Origin: Coniella vitis
Lineage: Eukaryota > Ascomycota > Sordariomycetes > Diaporthales > Schizoparmaceae
Assembly (NCBI GenBank): GCA_011317545.1
Contig: WUJK01000006.1
Span: forward strand, 1,922,001-1,986,000
Reading direction: 5' to 3'
Length of the DNA stretch: 64,000 nucleotides
Each line of letters begins with the position of its first letter. Within the stretch, counting starts at the first letter, position 1. The notes beneath the pieces were generated by a model, which saw only the letters and a list, made by a program, of their open reading frames with translations, was not told the origin of the DNA and did not search any database. Shown here one piece after another: positions 34,745-45,661 of this stretch. The translations under genes were made by a program, and so were the position numbers.

Positions 34745-34997
34745 GCAGACTATAGATAGAGTCCGTGCTATATAGATCGCGAGAGTGGTAGAATGAGACC
34801 CTGAACGGAAAGTAAAGCAATATCTGGCTCACCAATCCAAATGTCATACATATTAATACATTTCATTGTTCATCTCATATCATTGTTGTAAGGGTATCTA
34901 TCTAAGGGCCTTGTGAGCCCTTGTCGTGCTAAATCTCTTGCCTCTTTCATCCGGACCTTTATTTGTTCGCAATATGAACCACAACCCTTCGTAAACT

Positions 34998-35765
34998 TCA
35001 TGCGCCTTTCCCAAGATATTTTTCCAAATCCACTCTCCCAAATAACTCTCTTTGCAATTTATCCGCCCTTTTGCGGTCCTCAGCCGCCATCTTGCGCACC
35101 TTTTTCGCATTAAGCAACTTTGGTCTCTCCTTTACTTTCTGCATCGCCCTTGCGCCACCGCCTACCAAGTCCTTGGGCACAACTACCCCAATTCCCAGGT
35201 TATCATCCTTTGGTCTCACCTTGATAGGATATTGCGTGCCTTGTCCCAAAGCGCCTAGCCCTTTGCGCGCATCTGGATCCCAGCCCTGGGATTCAAGAAC
35301 AGAGAGGCCCATACGGCTGCGGTCTAGGGAGGAAGGCGGGTGAGAATGGGTGAGGCAGACTTGGTGGGCTATTGAGGATTCATGGCGATGACTGCGGCTC
35401 TTGGTGTTCTGGGTGTTGTTGCTCGCTGAGCTGGCGGGAGTGATGGGGAGGTTGCATATTTCACACACTTCTTGTTTTGCTTCTTCCTCTTCAAGCTTGG
35501 TGTTGCCTCGCGAGGAGTCGTGCGATGGCGATGATGGTCTGGATTCCGAAGAAGCGGCAGAGGTCTTCAGCACCATCTTCAGATAGAAATCACTAATGCT
35601 CTGGCCCTTGGGACTTGAATCTGCTGGATTTGAAGCATCGACAGACGACAACGAGCAAGAAGCTGGCACGAATTTGATTTCATTGCGGCGCAGGCCCGAG
35701 CCAAAGGGTCGTTTGTGGTGGAGAGGCTTACTGTCGGAGCCGTCATCGTGCTCGTCTTCTGACAT
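34998..35765 (-). CDS. G-patch domain protein
   Basis: Single exon, 255 residues, starting MSEDEHDDGSDSKPLHHKRP. A G-patch lies at about 147-195 (GLSVLESQGWDPDARKGLGA, then PIKVRPKDDNLGIG). G-patch proteins bind nucleic acid or activate DEAH helicases. Upstream are CEIC (101-104) and HQVCLTH (134-140), which could bind a metal as a Cys/His cluster. The C-terminus is basic and probably helical (about 200-250). The layout of an acidic N-terminus, a CxxC cluster, a G-patch and a basic tail resembles small fungal G-patch proteins related to GPANK1, but I cannot name an orthologue. It is convergent with SLH1 (253 bases apart) and divergent from the SDR gene that follows. Confidence 0.83.
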   Translation of the reverse strand: MSEDEHDDGSDSKPLHHKRPFGSGLRRNEIKFVPASCSLSSVDASNPADSSPKGQSISDFYLKMVLKTSAASSESRPSSPSHDSSRGNTKLEEEEAKQEVCEICNLPITPASSASNNTQNTKSRSHRHESSIAHQVCLTHSHPPSSLDRSRMGLSVLESQGWDPDARKGLGALGQGTQYPIKVRPKDDNLGIGVVVPKDLVGGGARAMQKVKERPKLLNAKKVRKMAAEDRKRADKLQRELFGRVDLEKYLGKGA

Positions 35766-36341
35766 GTTTGTTGTTGGGTTGTGCGGATGGGTTAGAGAAT
35801 CAGAGTTTGCTTGTGATGTGGAAAGACGGAGTGATGAGGTTGGATGTGATATTCCGACAGGTTCTGGACGTTGTGACTGACTAAGGACTTGGCCCGACGT
35901 GTGTGTGGTTGATCGATTCCAAAGGCACGAGCACAATGCAGTACGCCACCCAGACTGAGAAATGCTACGCCACTACCATGTACTATGGTAAGGAGTTTCC
36001 TGCAGGTACAAAGTGGGCGTACTCTGATGTACTGTAGCAGGCGGTCCAGGCTAGCATTGGCGTGCTATAGTGGGGTCGGGAGCAGCCGAACAGGCGAGTC
36101 AGGGGGCCCCTGACCCTCACAAGCGGCCAGCAATGCCACGGTGACGCAGCCCCTAGCAGGGCCCTGGAGGCCTAGACAAAACGCAGCTCGTGTTTTCCAT
36201 CCAAAAGTTGAGCAAGTCCTCCTTCCCCCTATTCACCACGACCAGAGAGCTGCGCAACCATTTGCTTGCGACATCGACACCAGCGCCATCCACGATATGC
36301 TACCATAAGAATCTGACGTTTCCGACGTACCCCCACCCACC
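35766..36341. promoter_or_regulatory. Shared upstream region of the G-patch gene and the SDR gene
   Basis: A spacer of 576 bases between divergent starts. It contains TACTATGG near 35982, one base from the dispersed word. CCCCT/AGGGG-like words occur near 36100-36160. No further gene is visible. Confidence 0.4.
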
Positions 36342-37652
36342 ATGCCGCTCCCCTTCCTCCTCAATGTCTTCTACAGCGGCTGGCCCGAGCACTTCCCCAG
36401 CCCATGGAAGCTCCTCGCATTCGGGTCCGGCGCCGGCGCCCTGACTCTCTTGAAGCACTACTCCAGCGGCGCCTCCAACCCAGCAGACCGCAACATGCAC
36501 GGCCGGGTCGTCCTCATGACAGGCGGCACCTCTGGCATCGGCGCCGAAGTCGCCTTTGAGCTCGCCCGTCGCGGCGCCCAGCTCGTCCTGCTCACCCGCT
36601 CGCCCGCCTCGGACCCCTTTCTCGTCGACTACATTGACGGGTTGCGCGCCCGCACCAACAACCAACTGATTTACTCGGAGCAAGTCGACCTGACCGATCT
36701 CCTGAGTGTACGGCAGTTCGCGACCAAATGGATCGACAATGCGCCCCCGCGGCGCCTTGATATGATTATCCTCTGCGCGGCAACTTTGACACCCGCGTCC
36801 AAACCCCGCGTCGAGACTCGTGACGGAGTCGAGGAAACGTGGATGGTGAACTATCTCGCCAACTTCCACTTGCTGGGGATCCTCAGCCCCGCCATCAAAG
36901 CACAGCCGTTTGACCGCGACGTGCGGATTATTTTCGCGACGTGCTCGACTTATATCCGCTCGCCGCTGCTCCAGGACGCACAGGCACATGCAACCAACAA
37001 GAAGGGCTGGTCGAGGGGAAGCGCGTACGCGAGTAGCAAGATGGCGCTCATGACGTTTGCGCAGGCGTTTCAGAAGCATTTGGATTCGTACAAGAGGCCG
37101 GATGAGCTGCCCATGAGTGCAAAGGTGGTCATGGTCGACCCGGGATACTCGAGGACGCCCGGGATGCGACGGTGGATAACCAGAGGGTCGCTGTGGGGTT
37201 TGCTGGTGTATTTGCTGACGTATGCGCTTGTGTGGTTATTTCTCAAGTCGCCGCTTTCGGGCGCGCAGTCGATCCTGTTTGCAGCAATGGATGGCAGCAT
37301 TATCCGGGATCCGGGCGGCAAATTGATCAAGGAGTGCATGGAGGTGGACTTGGCGAGAAAAGACATCAAGGACGAGGAGGTGGCCAAGAAGCTGTGGCTG
37401 TCGAGCGACAAGCTTATCGAGACCACGGAGAAGCGGGCGGCGCTGCGAAAAGCCGAAGAGAAGAAGAAGCGGGAAGAGGCCGAGAAGCGGGCCAAAGACG
37501 AAAAGGAACAAAAGGATCGAACGGAGGAGATTGAGGCGCTGGTGAATACGATCAAGAAGGGCAAGGCGAGGGAGAAGGAGGCAGCTGCAGCAGGTGGGAA
37601 AAAGGCCAAGGACAAAAAGAAGGGCCAGAGTGGGAAGAAGGCTGCTTCGTAG
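36342..37652 (+). CDS. Short-chain dehydrogenase with membrane segment and Lys-rich tail
   Basis: Single exon, 436 residues, ATG in a strong context (cccaccATG). A classical SDR core: TGGTSGIG (60-67), CAA (145-147), Asn170, Ser202 in FATCSTY, and YASSK with Tyr229 and Lys233. A hydrophobic N-terminal region (about 1-40) and a second hydrophobic helix (about 288-306) suggest attachment to a membrane or lipid droplet. From about residue 370 the protein turns into a highly charged Lys/Glu/Ala helix that ends KKGQSGKKAAS. SDRs of this topology reduce or oxidise hydrophobic substrates with NAD(P); the actual substrate is unknown. The charged tail is not part of the SDR fold and may bind RNA, membranes or another protein. 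Confidence 0.86.
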   Translation: MPLPFLLNVFYSGWPEHFPSPWKLLAFGSGAGALTLLKHYSSGASNPADRNMHGRVVLMTGGTSGIGAEVAFELARRGAQLVLLTRSPASDPFLVDYIDGLRARTNNQLIYSEQVDLTDLLSVRQFATKWIDNAPPRRLDMIILCAATLTPASKPRVETRDGVEETWMVNYLANFHLLGILSPAIKAQPFDRDVRIIFATCSTYIRSPLLQDAQAHATNKKGWSRGSAYASSKMALMTFAQAFQKHLDSYKRPDELPMSAKVVMVDPGYSRTPGMRRWITRGSLWGLLVYLLTYALVWLFLKSPLSGAQSILFAAMDGSIIRDPGGKLIKECMEVDLARKDIKDEEVAKKLWLSSDKLIETTEKRAALRKAEEKKKREEAEKRAKDEKEQKDRTEEIEALVNTIKKGKAREKEAAAAGGKKAKDKKKGQSGKKAAS

Positions 37653-38355
37653 CGGTGTTTGTCTCTGCGCAGTTTGCGAAATCGCCTACTTTTGGCCAAC
37701 AATCACATGTCATAGTAATTCACTCATGTTGTGAAGAAACATGATCAAGAGGAACTTTTGCGGAAACTGGTCTTGAAACACAAGAAATGGTTTCATTTTC
37801 GACATTCCCATTACGAAGAAAAGCAAAGAAAAGGCGAATAGCCTGGAGAGCCCATGTAAATCCCCTTTTGAGTATAAGCCAAAGGGTATTTTCCTGGCAC
37901 ACTTACAACAAACAGCCCGCTGCTGGGAAGAAAAAACGTCATGCGCAAGGAGCACCTCGGCCCCAAGTAAACCCACGACCAAATTGCGGGGACCGCCCCA
38001 GCAGGTAGGCAAGTACCTTACGTACCCTGTGTTTTTCGTTGTCGAAAAGGGCAAAGGAAAAGGCATGTGTTCGCTTTCCACTGACAACACCATGACGGGA
38101 GAGAGAGGACGCGGATCTCGCTTCAATGTATGGTATTGATGGCGGCGTGATATATGTATGATACCACTTGTGCATACTCTGTCACTTTCTCTCTTGTTAT
38201 CACGAGAATCGACCCGGCTAAACAGCCAACGTCTCGTTCTGTACTATGTACTCGGATCCAAGTTACTTTGCATAACGAGTCCGAGAAATCAGCGTTCTGG
38301 GTCCCTAAACCCGAGAAAGATATCCCATTTCCAAAGAGAACAATAAACATCATCC

Positions 38356-38778
38356 ATGCCGTCCACACCACCAAGGCCGCATCATCCGATGGTCCCCTTC
38401 CAAGCAGCAATAACAGCAGCACCCAATCTTTTACCGCCATCACCATCACCATCACCATCCGCGCCGCCCTCAGTACCAACAGTAGCAACAGCGCGCCAAC
38501 ACCCACACCACCACCACCACCACCATCATCAACAAGAACGACAACACCATGATGCGGCAGTCTGCCATCCCGTCTTCTTCACCCCTCGGTTGATGCGCCC
38601 ACCGGCCGCGATTCCAGCAGCAGCACCGGCACAGCCGTTGTCATCGCAACTGCCGCCGCCGCCGCCTCTTCTTTTACCGAACTGGAGCGCCATGATGAGT
38701 CCCGTCGCACATGGATATGTCTATCAGCAGAATGGCGTGCACAAATCAGCTACTACAGCAACGATGTCCAAGTTGTGA
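38356..38778 (+). CDS. Doubtful low-complexity open frame
   Basis: 140 codons starting at an ATG, with MPSTPPRPHHPMVPFQ at the N-terminus, a run of eight His near residue 52, and Pro-rich segments. The composition follows trinucleotide repeats in the DNA. There is no recognisable domain and no supporting splice site. It could be a real short protein, an untranslated region, or chance. Confidence 0.2.
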   Translation: MPSTPPRPHHPMVPFQAAITAAPNLLPPSPSPSPSAPPSVPTVATARQHPHHHHHHHHQQERQHHDAAVCHPVFFTPRLMRPPAAIPAAAPAQPLSSQLPPPPPLLLPNWSAMMSPVAHGYVYQQNGVHKSATTATMSKL

Positions 38779-39281
38779 CGGTCAGAGCATGTGATTAGTA
38801 TGTGTCGGAGGGAGAGGAGGGGGAGGAGGGGGCGGGTATTTGAATGGCCGAGTCGATTAGGGGACCCTCTCTTTCTTTTGGCAGAGATATGTCAATAGCT
38901 CTTCCTTGAGATGTAGTTTAACGAGAGCCAGGGGTATGCATTGAATCTGTGGCCCTGAGGAACGGACAACAATCGCCTAGGAAAGTATTGTGAGCATTTC
39001 GAGATGGATGCGATGCCCTAGACAACTATGATGTAAGGCCATCCATGAATAGATAAATAATAGGCAATTCCATTTCCAGTCTTCCCAAAGTCAAAGATAT
39101 CAATACAGCAGAGAAAGCACTTGCCAATCGCATTGATCGCAGAATAATGCCAATACTTCCCCCTCTTCAAAGTTGACCAGATAGTTCAACACGTTACGCT
39201 TAACTATATCCATTTCCAAAACGCCAATAGCAAAGAGCAAGCTAAACAGGAAACCAAAACCCGCCATCAATCAGAAAACGA

Positions 39282-39293
39282 CTACCTAGGTAG
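39282..39293. repeat. Palindrome CTACCTAGGTAG
   Basis: A perfect 12-bp palindrome downstream of the VAMP7-type SNARE gene. TACCTAGGTA-type palindromes are common between genes of Sordariomycetes, as far as I remember. A partial copy, CCTAGGTAG, is near 45649. Confidence 0.5.
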
Positions 39294-39388
39294 CTTCGTC
39301 AGCCCACAAGCGAGAGTGCAAGGACTAAAGCAAGCATAATCAGCACAAATCCCAACCACCGAATTCCCACCAGCACAGCATCGGACTT

Positions 39389-40200
39389 TTAGCCTGTCTT
39401 GATAGCAATCACAATCGCCAGCACAATCAGGATGGCCACCAGCGCAAGCAGACCCATCAGCTTGACATTCTTCCACCACATCTGCCGCTTGAGGCCACGG
39501 CTACGCAGGCGAAACTCGGACGCCGACCCGCCCAACCGGTCGGTCTTGTCGACCAACAAATCGATGCGCTCGCCACGCTCCAGCAGACCCTCAATATTAC
39601 GCGTCATGATGCCCCGCACATCGTCAATTTCGCGCTGCGCATTCGATATCGCATCGTCGCGTCCGGCGCTTGTGGTGCCATACTCGACCATGAGGTGCTT
39701 GAGCTCGGCGTTGAAGGAGCCCGCACCATAGTGCGGCATGTCGGTGAAATCGGATGAGTCGACGGGAAACTGCGCGAAAAAGCGCTTGCGGATTTCAAAG
39801 AGGAAGCCAAAGGGTACGCGACGGCCCAGGGAGGCGTCGGCAATGACGAGGAAGGTCAGGCCGCCGGCGGAGGAACCGCCATGTTCGGAGGCAGCCTCAG
39901 AGACGTAGTGGATGTGGTGGGTGCCATGTGTGTAGGTAAGCTTTTGCGGTGCGTCGTGGGTGATTTTTGGGAGGATGAGCGATGCGAGGGCCGAGGTCTG
40001 CGATGAGGCCGAGGTGGAGCACTCAGAGAGGATAGTGCTGTCATGAGCTATGCAAGAACTGTGCGCAAAAGTCGCTGGTCAGTATTGTGTTTGATTCTTT
40101 TGGTGTGACGATGGCTTCCATGTTGCTTGGGTAGGGGCAAAAGATGGAGGATTCTTTCTTACTAGAGCAACGGCGTTGCCGGAGTCGACGAGGAAGCCAT
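39389..40200 (-). CDS. NYV1: VAMP7/Nyv1-type longin R-SNARE
   Basis: Two exons (40163-40200 and 39389-40058) code 235 residues. The first exon ends in the middle of a Tyr codon; GT-AG and phase fit, giving LLYSCIAHDSTILSECSTSA. The longin domain includes LILPKITHDAPQKLTYTHG and LTFLVIADASLGRRVPFGFL. The SNARE helix includes IMTRNIEGLLERGERIDLLV, with zero-layer Arg174. A C-terminal membrane anchor (about 212-233) follows KRQMWWKNVKLM. This is the tail-anchored longin R-SNARE that fuses vesicles with late endosomes and vacuoles. It corresponds to VAMP7 of animals and probably Nyv1 of yeast; the symbol is by analogy. It is head-to-head with SUV3 (547 bases apart). Confidence 0.93.
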
Positions 40201-40747
40201 TCCCGTGATGCCGATTTTGATGATGACAGTGACGACAGGGTGTTTGATGAATGTTATTTGCAAAAAGGCAACAGCTGGAGTTTGTTGGGCTTCGCTTTGG
40301 ATTGCAAAAGAGCAACATGGTTCAAAAAAGACTCGTTGCCTAGTCTGCGGATTTTGCTGTGTTGTTGTAGTACCGCCCGAGGCGCCCAGCAAGCAGTGCG
40401 AAGGTTCATGGCATGAACAACCGCCCCTCCGTGGGGCCACCGGATGTCGACACTTGATGACGACCTCTCTTGCTGACGGTGCAAGGGGGCCCTTGCAGAC
40501 GCGCCAATACCGGAGGCAGGCAGGCTGGCAGGCAGGGTATTATGTACTATGTACAGCAGGCAGGGGCAAATCAGCGCCCCTCAAAAAAATTACGGTTTTC
40601 AGGGTACCAAAAAGTCGCGGTCGCAATCCATTATCGGTGAACTGATACGCGACCCTCTCACGCCTCGTCCACTACGGACTTGCTTCTTTTCTCTCTTTCT
40701 CCCTTTCTCAACATTATGCTCGCAGTCGCTGTTGCCACATTGCGATC
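40201..40747. promoter_or_regulatory. Shared upstream region of the R-SNARE gene and SUV3
   Basis: These 547 bases separate two divergent starts. One TACTATGTA copy is at 40545, preceded by GGCA/CAGG repeats. Pyrimidine-rich DNA from about 40660 to 40710 precedes the SUV3 start. Confidence 0.45.
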
Positions 40748-43157
40748 ATGGTGTTCCAGTGGAGAAATGTTTTGCTCAATGGGCAACGCAGCTTTCCCCT
40801 GCGCCCTCTGATCACGGACCACAATGCCTTCTGGATAGTCAAGCCCAAGATTCGCGGGCAGCAGCGCCACCGTACAGGCGGAAATACCAAAAGCCGACCC
40901 AGAGGGACGTTCGCGCCCAGATATGGTGTGAGTTCACTATAGTCCCTCTCCATCTCTCTTTCGATCATCCTGTGTCGGGATCTGGTGAGTTGGCTAACAG
41001 GTCTCCCTCCAGCAAGGCGGACCGCCCCACGACAGTCCCTCGCTGTCGCCGCACCTCGTGCATAACCTCAGACAAGACCTCGAGCATTCAGCAAGCAGAA
41101 CTGCACCGACACAACATCGCGAGAAGAAGGCGACAGACCGCGAGGATGCCGGGCGATACAACGTCTTTAGGCGGCTCGTCGAAGCGCGCTTCGCAGCTCT
41201 GATGCGGTATGATAGCTTTCTCGATCTGAGACCGCTAGGAATCAACAGCAGAAAAGATCTGGAAAAGGAGGCACGCCTTTTCCAGTCCATCATAAACCGG
41301 GCCTTTGACTTGGCTGCCCGCAGCAACTCCACCTCGAGACAAGACAACCCCTACTTTTGGAGCTGGCGCCAGGCCTTTATCGAAGGCGATACGAACGCTT
41401 TGCACACCGAGCTCAAGTACTCTTTTACCAGTTTTATTGTGCGGCAGCACTTGTCCAAGGACGCCATTACCCAGCACGAGAAACTGGCCGACTTCAGATT
41501 TCCCCAGGAGTGGTTCCCCGCCACGCGAACCATGCAGAGAACCATCCACTTGCACGTTGGGCCGACAAACTCCGGCAAGACATACAATGCTCTCAAGGCT
41601 TTGGAGCAATCGAAATCGGGTATTTATGCCGGACCCCTGCGACTATTGGCACACGAAACATATATGCGGTTCAAGGCCAAGGGGCTACGGTGTGCTCTGG
41701 TTACTGGAGAGGAGCAGAGAATACCAGATGGAGACGAGAACTATTTTTCCAGCTGTACTGTCGAGATGGCGCCTCTGAACCGACGTGTGGATGTCGCTGT
41801 CATTGACGAAATCCAAATGATTGGTGACGAGCATCGAGGATGGGCCTGGACGCAAGCAGTACTTGGTCTGCAAGCAAAAGAATTACACTTGTGTGGCGAA
41901 GAGAGAGCAGTATCGCTGATCGAGGAACTCTGCGCCAAAACGGGAGACGAGGTTGTTATCCACCGCTACAAGCGATTGAATGCGCTGCAGCCGATGCAAG
42001 AGGGCTTGGGAGGCAAGCTGGAGAATTTGCAAAAGGGCGACGCCGTTGTCTCGTTCTCTCGAGTCAACTTGCACGCTATCAAGGCTGGTATCGAGAAGGC
42101 CACGGGTAAGAAATGTGCCATTGTCTATGGTGCACTGCCCCCAGAGAGTCGCGCCCAGCAGGCCGCGCTGTTTAACGACCCGGACAACGACTACGACTTC
42201 CTTGCGGCAAGCGACGCCATCGGCATGGGCTTGAACCTCGAGGTTAGACGAGTCATTTTCGAAGCCGTCACCAAGCACGATGGTATCCGAATTCGTGAAT
42301 TAAACGTTCCAGAGCTCAAACAGATTGGAGGTCGGGCAGGACGTTTCAAGTCTGCAGCCCAAGGCATGCGGGACGCAATGGGCAACAATGCCTCGGAAAG
42401 AGTAGAACAACCCGGATTTGTAACGACACTGGAAAACGAGGACTTGGACATTATCCACAAATCTTTTAACCTGGAACCGGAACCTCTGCCAGCGGCCGGC
42501 CTGTTCCCACCGACCTTTGTCATTGAGAAATTCGCGTCCTACTTCCCGGCGGGCACTCCCTTCTCCTTTATCCTCCTGCGACTACGCGACATTGCCCGCA
42601 TCCACGGACGGTTCCAGCTCTGCTCCTTCAAGGACAATATCAATATTGCCAACGTCATCCAGATGTACAACCTGACGATCCGCGACCGGTGCATTTTCCT
42701 TGTTGCGCCGATCTCGCTCCGCGATGAGGGTGTCGTGGGCTTTGTACGTGAACTAGCCAAGCGGGTGGCCAACAACGAAACAGGCCACCTGCTTGACTTC
42801 CCGCAGCTCAACCTCGAGATTCTCGAATACACTTCGGACAACTACCCGCATGGGCGTGGCCACTTTCTCAAAGCTCTGGAATCTCTGCACAAGTGCTTGA
42901 CCCTATACCTGTGGCTGAGCTACCGGTACGTGGGTATCTTCCAGAGCCAGACGCTTGCTTTCCACGTCAAGCAGCAGGTGGAGGAGAAGATCAACGACCA
43001 CCTCCATAAACTCGACTACTCTGGTCAGAGCAGAAGGCTCCGTCTTGCCCAGCAGCGCCGTGTCGTCAAGAAGAGGTCCGAAAACGCGAGCATTGTGTTT
43101 GGCGATGAGATGGACGACTCGTCACCTATGGCAGCGCAAGAGCTTTTGCGGGCTTGA
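40748..43157 (+). CDS. SUV3: Mitochondrial RNA helicase Suv3
   Basis: Two exons, 40748-40927 and 41013-43157, give 774 residues. Suv3 is the DExH helicase of the mitochondrial degradosome, working with the exonuclease Dss1. Exon 1 begins MVFQWRNVLLNGQRSFPLRP, rich in Arg and with few acidic residues, as expected of a mitochondrial presequence. Exon 2 carries Walker A GPTNSGKT (243-250), DEIQ (326-329), SDAIGMGLNL and motif VI QIGGRAGRF (from 498). The C-terminal Suv3 domain follows (about 560-720). A second acceptor 12 bases upstream (ending at 41000) would add V-S-L-Q in frame. The exon 1 start is inferred from splice phase and composition, so the first 60 residues are less certain than the rest. 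Confidence 0.93.
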
Positions 43158-44170
43158 TGGAGAGAGGGTGTGTGATTTGATGATGAGGAAAAAGGAGACT
43201 CTCTGGACGCGCATCTCGGTGGCGCGACTGTACGCGGACTTGGCTTTATCCCACCCATCCCATCCAGCACAGTGTTCGTCAAAGACATTGCGGATACCTC
43301 ACCGATGCTACGGATTATTCCATGAGCTCTGGGCTGCGGATCGAGCTGCCTATTCAATGTGGAGATAGCCGATACTAACGGCCCCCATGTGCTATCATCA
43401 CGATCCGAAAAACTGGGTGTTTCAACGGCTTCGAAGCGCCAGTTTTGCCAGACCATGACATGCTATACTATGAGCATAGAGTGTATATAGACTCAACAGA
43501 TGTATGAATATGTCACGTGACTTGGACGAGTCCATTCCCACTCCGCTTCACAAGGAATAATTACTATGTATCTCTCTGAAAAACCAATGGGAAACGACCA
43601 TGTGAGGGCACTAGGACATGGATCAGAACCCCCTTCCGATCTCTGTAGTGTTATCTATTGGATTACTTCAGCACGTATACATACGAAACAGCAAAATATC
43701 CTGACTGCCAAACACAACCTTTGGCAGAGTAAATGCACTCTTTGATAGGCTACCACGGTACTCCTTCCGTTACTGGCTTGGGTGGGAGACGCGTATCAAC
43801 GCGCCTGCCTAAACTTTTTTATGGGGCGGCTTTAAGCCCCTGGAAGAAAGCCCACGTCAAGTATGATGTCAGGGCAGCCACCTCCACTAGGGGCACTAAC
43901 AGTGCCTACCCTAGGCGCTCTGGCGCTGTAGAATGTACATGATAGATATCCCACTTACTATTCACATGTGCCTGCCTTCTCTTCACGAACAATTACAGAC
44001 CTACCAGGTGATGATTAAGCGATTTTCGATTTCAAGCCCAGAATACCCTCCTGTCCCTTTTCGCAAATCTCACTCTATCTCGCTCAACTACTTGAGGGAA
44101 CAACGTACCATAGCACCTACTCCATCCCTAACAAGAACAGAAACAACGAGCCACCAACCAACCACCCACC
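43158..44170. other. Intergenic region between SUV3 and the UCH gene
   Basis: No gene is supported. One TACTATGTA copy is at 43562. The last 150 bases are C/T- and A/C-rich and look like the promoter and leader of the UCH gene. Confidence 0.5.
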
Positions 44171-45059
44171 ATGGCCGAAGACGTCCCCTCGGACCGAAGC
44201 AGCATCGCCTTCATCCCGCTCGAGGCCAACCCAGAGCTCATGACCACGCTACTGCACAATCTCGGCCTGCGCAAGACTCTCGCCATGCACGATGTCTACA
44301 GCCTTACAGACAGGGACCTCCTCAGCTTCATTCCGGGCCCTGCACACGCCCTGCTGCTTGTGTTCCCCGTCAATGCCGCGTACACGAGCCACCGGCTCGC
44401 CGAGGACGCCACGCTGCCCGAGTACCAAGGGAAAGGGGAGGGTGAGCCCGTGGTGTGGTTCAAGCAGACGATCAAGAATGCGTGTGGGCTGATGGGGTTG
44501 CTGCATGCTGTTTCCAACGGAGGTGCGAGGCAGGAAGTGGGTGAGTTGTTGCATGTTATTTTTTCTTTTTTTGGTCTGCAAAGACCTACCCGTTGTTCCT
44601 CGAGATGACAAATGATGAGACATTGCACCAAGACAGCCTTGCTAAACTTTCAAGATTTGGAACACAAGTGCTCACATACAAGCTATAGAACCCAACTCCG
44701 ACCTTGACAAGCTAATTAAAGAAGCCATTCCCCTCGCGCCCGCAGAGCGCACCAAGCTGCTCGAGACGTCGCAGGCGCTCTCCCGCGCCCACCACTCGGC
44801 CGCCAGCCAGGGCGACACGCTCGCGCCTGAGGCCAGCGACGACGTGGACTTGCACTATGTCTGCTTTGTCAAGGGTGACGATGGCACGCTGTGGGAGCTG
44901 GACGGGAACCGCCGCGGACCACTGGACCGCGGCAAGCTCGACGCCAGCGAGGACGTGCTGAGCGACAAGGCGTTGACGCTGGGGCCGAGGCGCTTCTTCG
45001 AATGGGGCGGGGAAGATATTCGGTTCAATGCCGTGGCGTTGGCGAGGAATTTGGACTAA
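44171..45059 (+). CDS. YUH1: Ubiquitin C-terminal hydrolase (UCH, peptidase C12)
   Basis: Two exons, 44171-44540 and 44689-45059, give 246 residues. UCH enzymes cut small adducts from the C-terminus of ubiquitin or Nedd8/Rub1. Catalytic residues are all present: Gln99 and Cys105 in FKQTIKNACGLMGLLHA, His179 in DVDLHYVCF, and Asp195 in LWELDGNRRGP. The family start block FIPLEANPELMTTLLHNLGL is intact, and the crossover loop (about 158-172) lies between the active-site halves. The ATG context is accATGg. Codon 124 (Glu) is split by a 148-base GT-AG intron. Size and motifs fit Yuh1/UCHL3 and not the larger UCH37 type, which has a C-terminal extension. Confidence 0.94.
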
Positions 45060-45661
45060 AGGAGCGCGGAGAGTAAACGGTCAATAGTTTGAACTGCTTT
45101 GTGCATCTCGTGAACGACGCAAAGCCATGGTGAAAGATCGGTGATGAAATCGAGGCTCACCATGGAAGAACGCAACTCAATATGACTTTTTGACTGTGTA
45201 CTATGTAAGAGATGCTCCTGCATCTGGGTTTAGCATGGGCAAAATCACTGGTGAAGATGTCTTCCGACATGTGTCTCCCGCCTTTTAATGGTGCTGTCGC
45301 TACCGAATGTCGTGAGTATGAGTCTAAGTCTTCTAATCGATTGATACTAGGCGGAATGATTCGCCTACTTGGGCGGGAAAAAAGTGTCTCTGTTTTCGGG
45401 ATCTATCCGAGCTCCTCAACTACAAGTCAATTACGAGCAAGCAAACAAACCTCATATCATAGTCAGATAATATTCATCCATAAGTACCATCCGGTAGAAA
45501 GCAAGGCAGTAATAAGGCATGTCCATATCAGAAAACACACAGGCTCTTAAAGGCATTTCGATTGTGTCTCCTCAAGTTCAGAAACGAATAGCTGTTTCTT
45601 GCTCAACCACCCACTACCGACCATGCGAAATCTCCCCCTTCCTGATATGCCTAGGTAGACA
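45060..45661. other. Intergenic region between convergent UCH and PDX3 genes
   Basis: No gene is supported. One TACTATGTA copy is at 45199 and a partial CCTAGGTAG palindrome is near 45649. Confidence 0.5.

Larger units (their letters stand above)
37653..39388. other. Intergenic region with a doubtful His/Pro-rich frame
   Basis: No firm gene. One TACTATGTA copy is at 38242. An ATG frame at 38356-38778 codes 140 residues with a His8 run and Pro/Ala tracts, from CAC and CCA repeats; I treat it as doubtful. A perfect 12-bp palindrome CTACCTAGGTAG is at 39282-39293, beyond the stop of the VAMP7-type gene. Confidence 0.45.

Noticed and set aside
36300..37079. 259-codon minus-strand frame opposite the SDR gene
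   Set aside because: The plus strand carries a complete SDR with all catalytic residues. The antisense frame has no family features.
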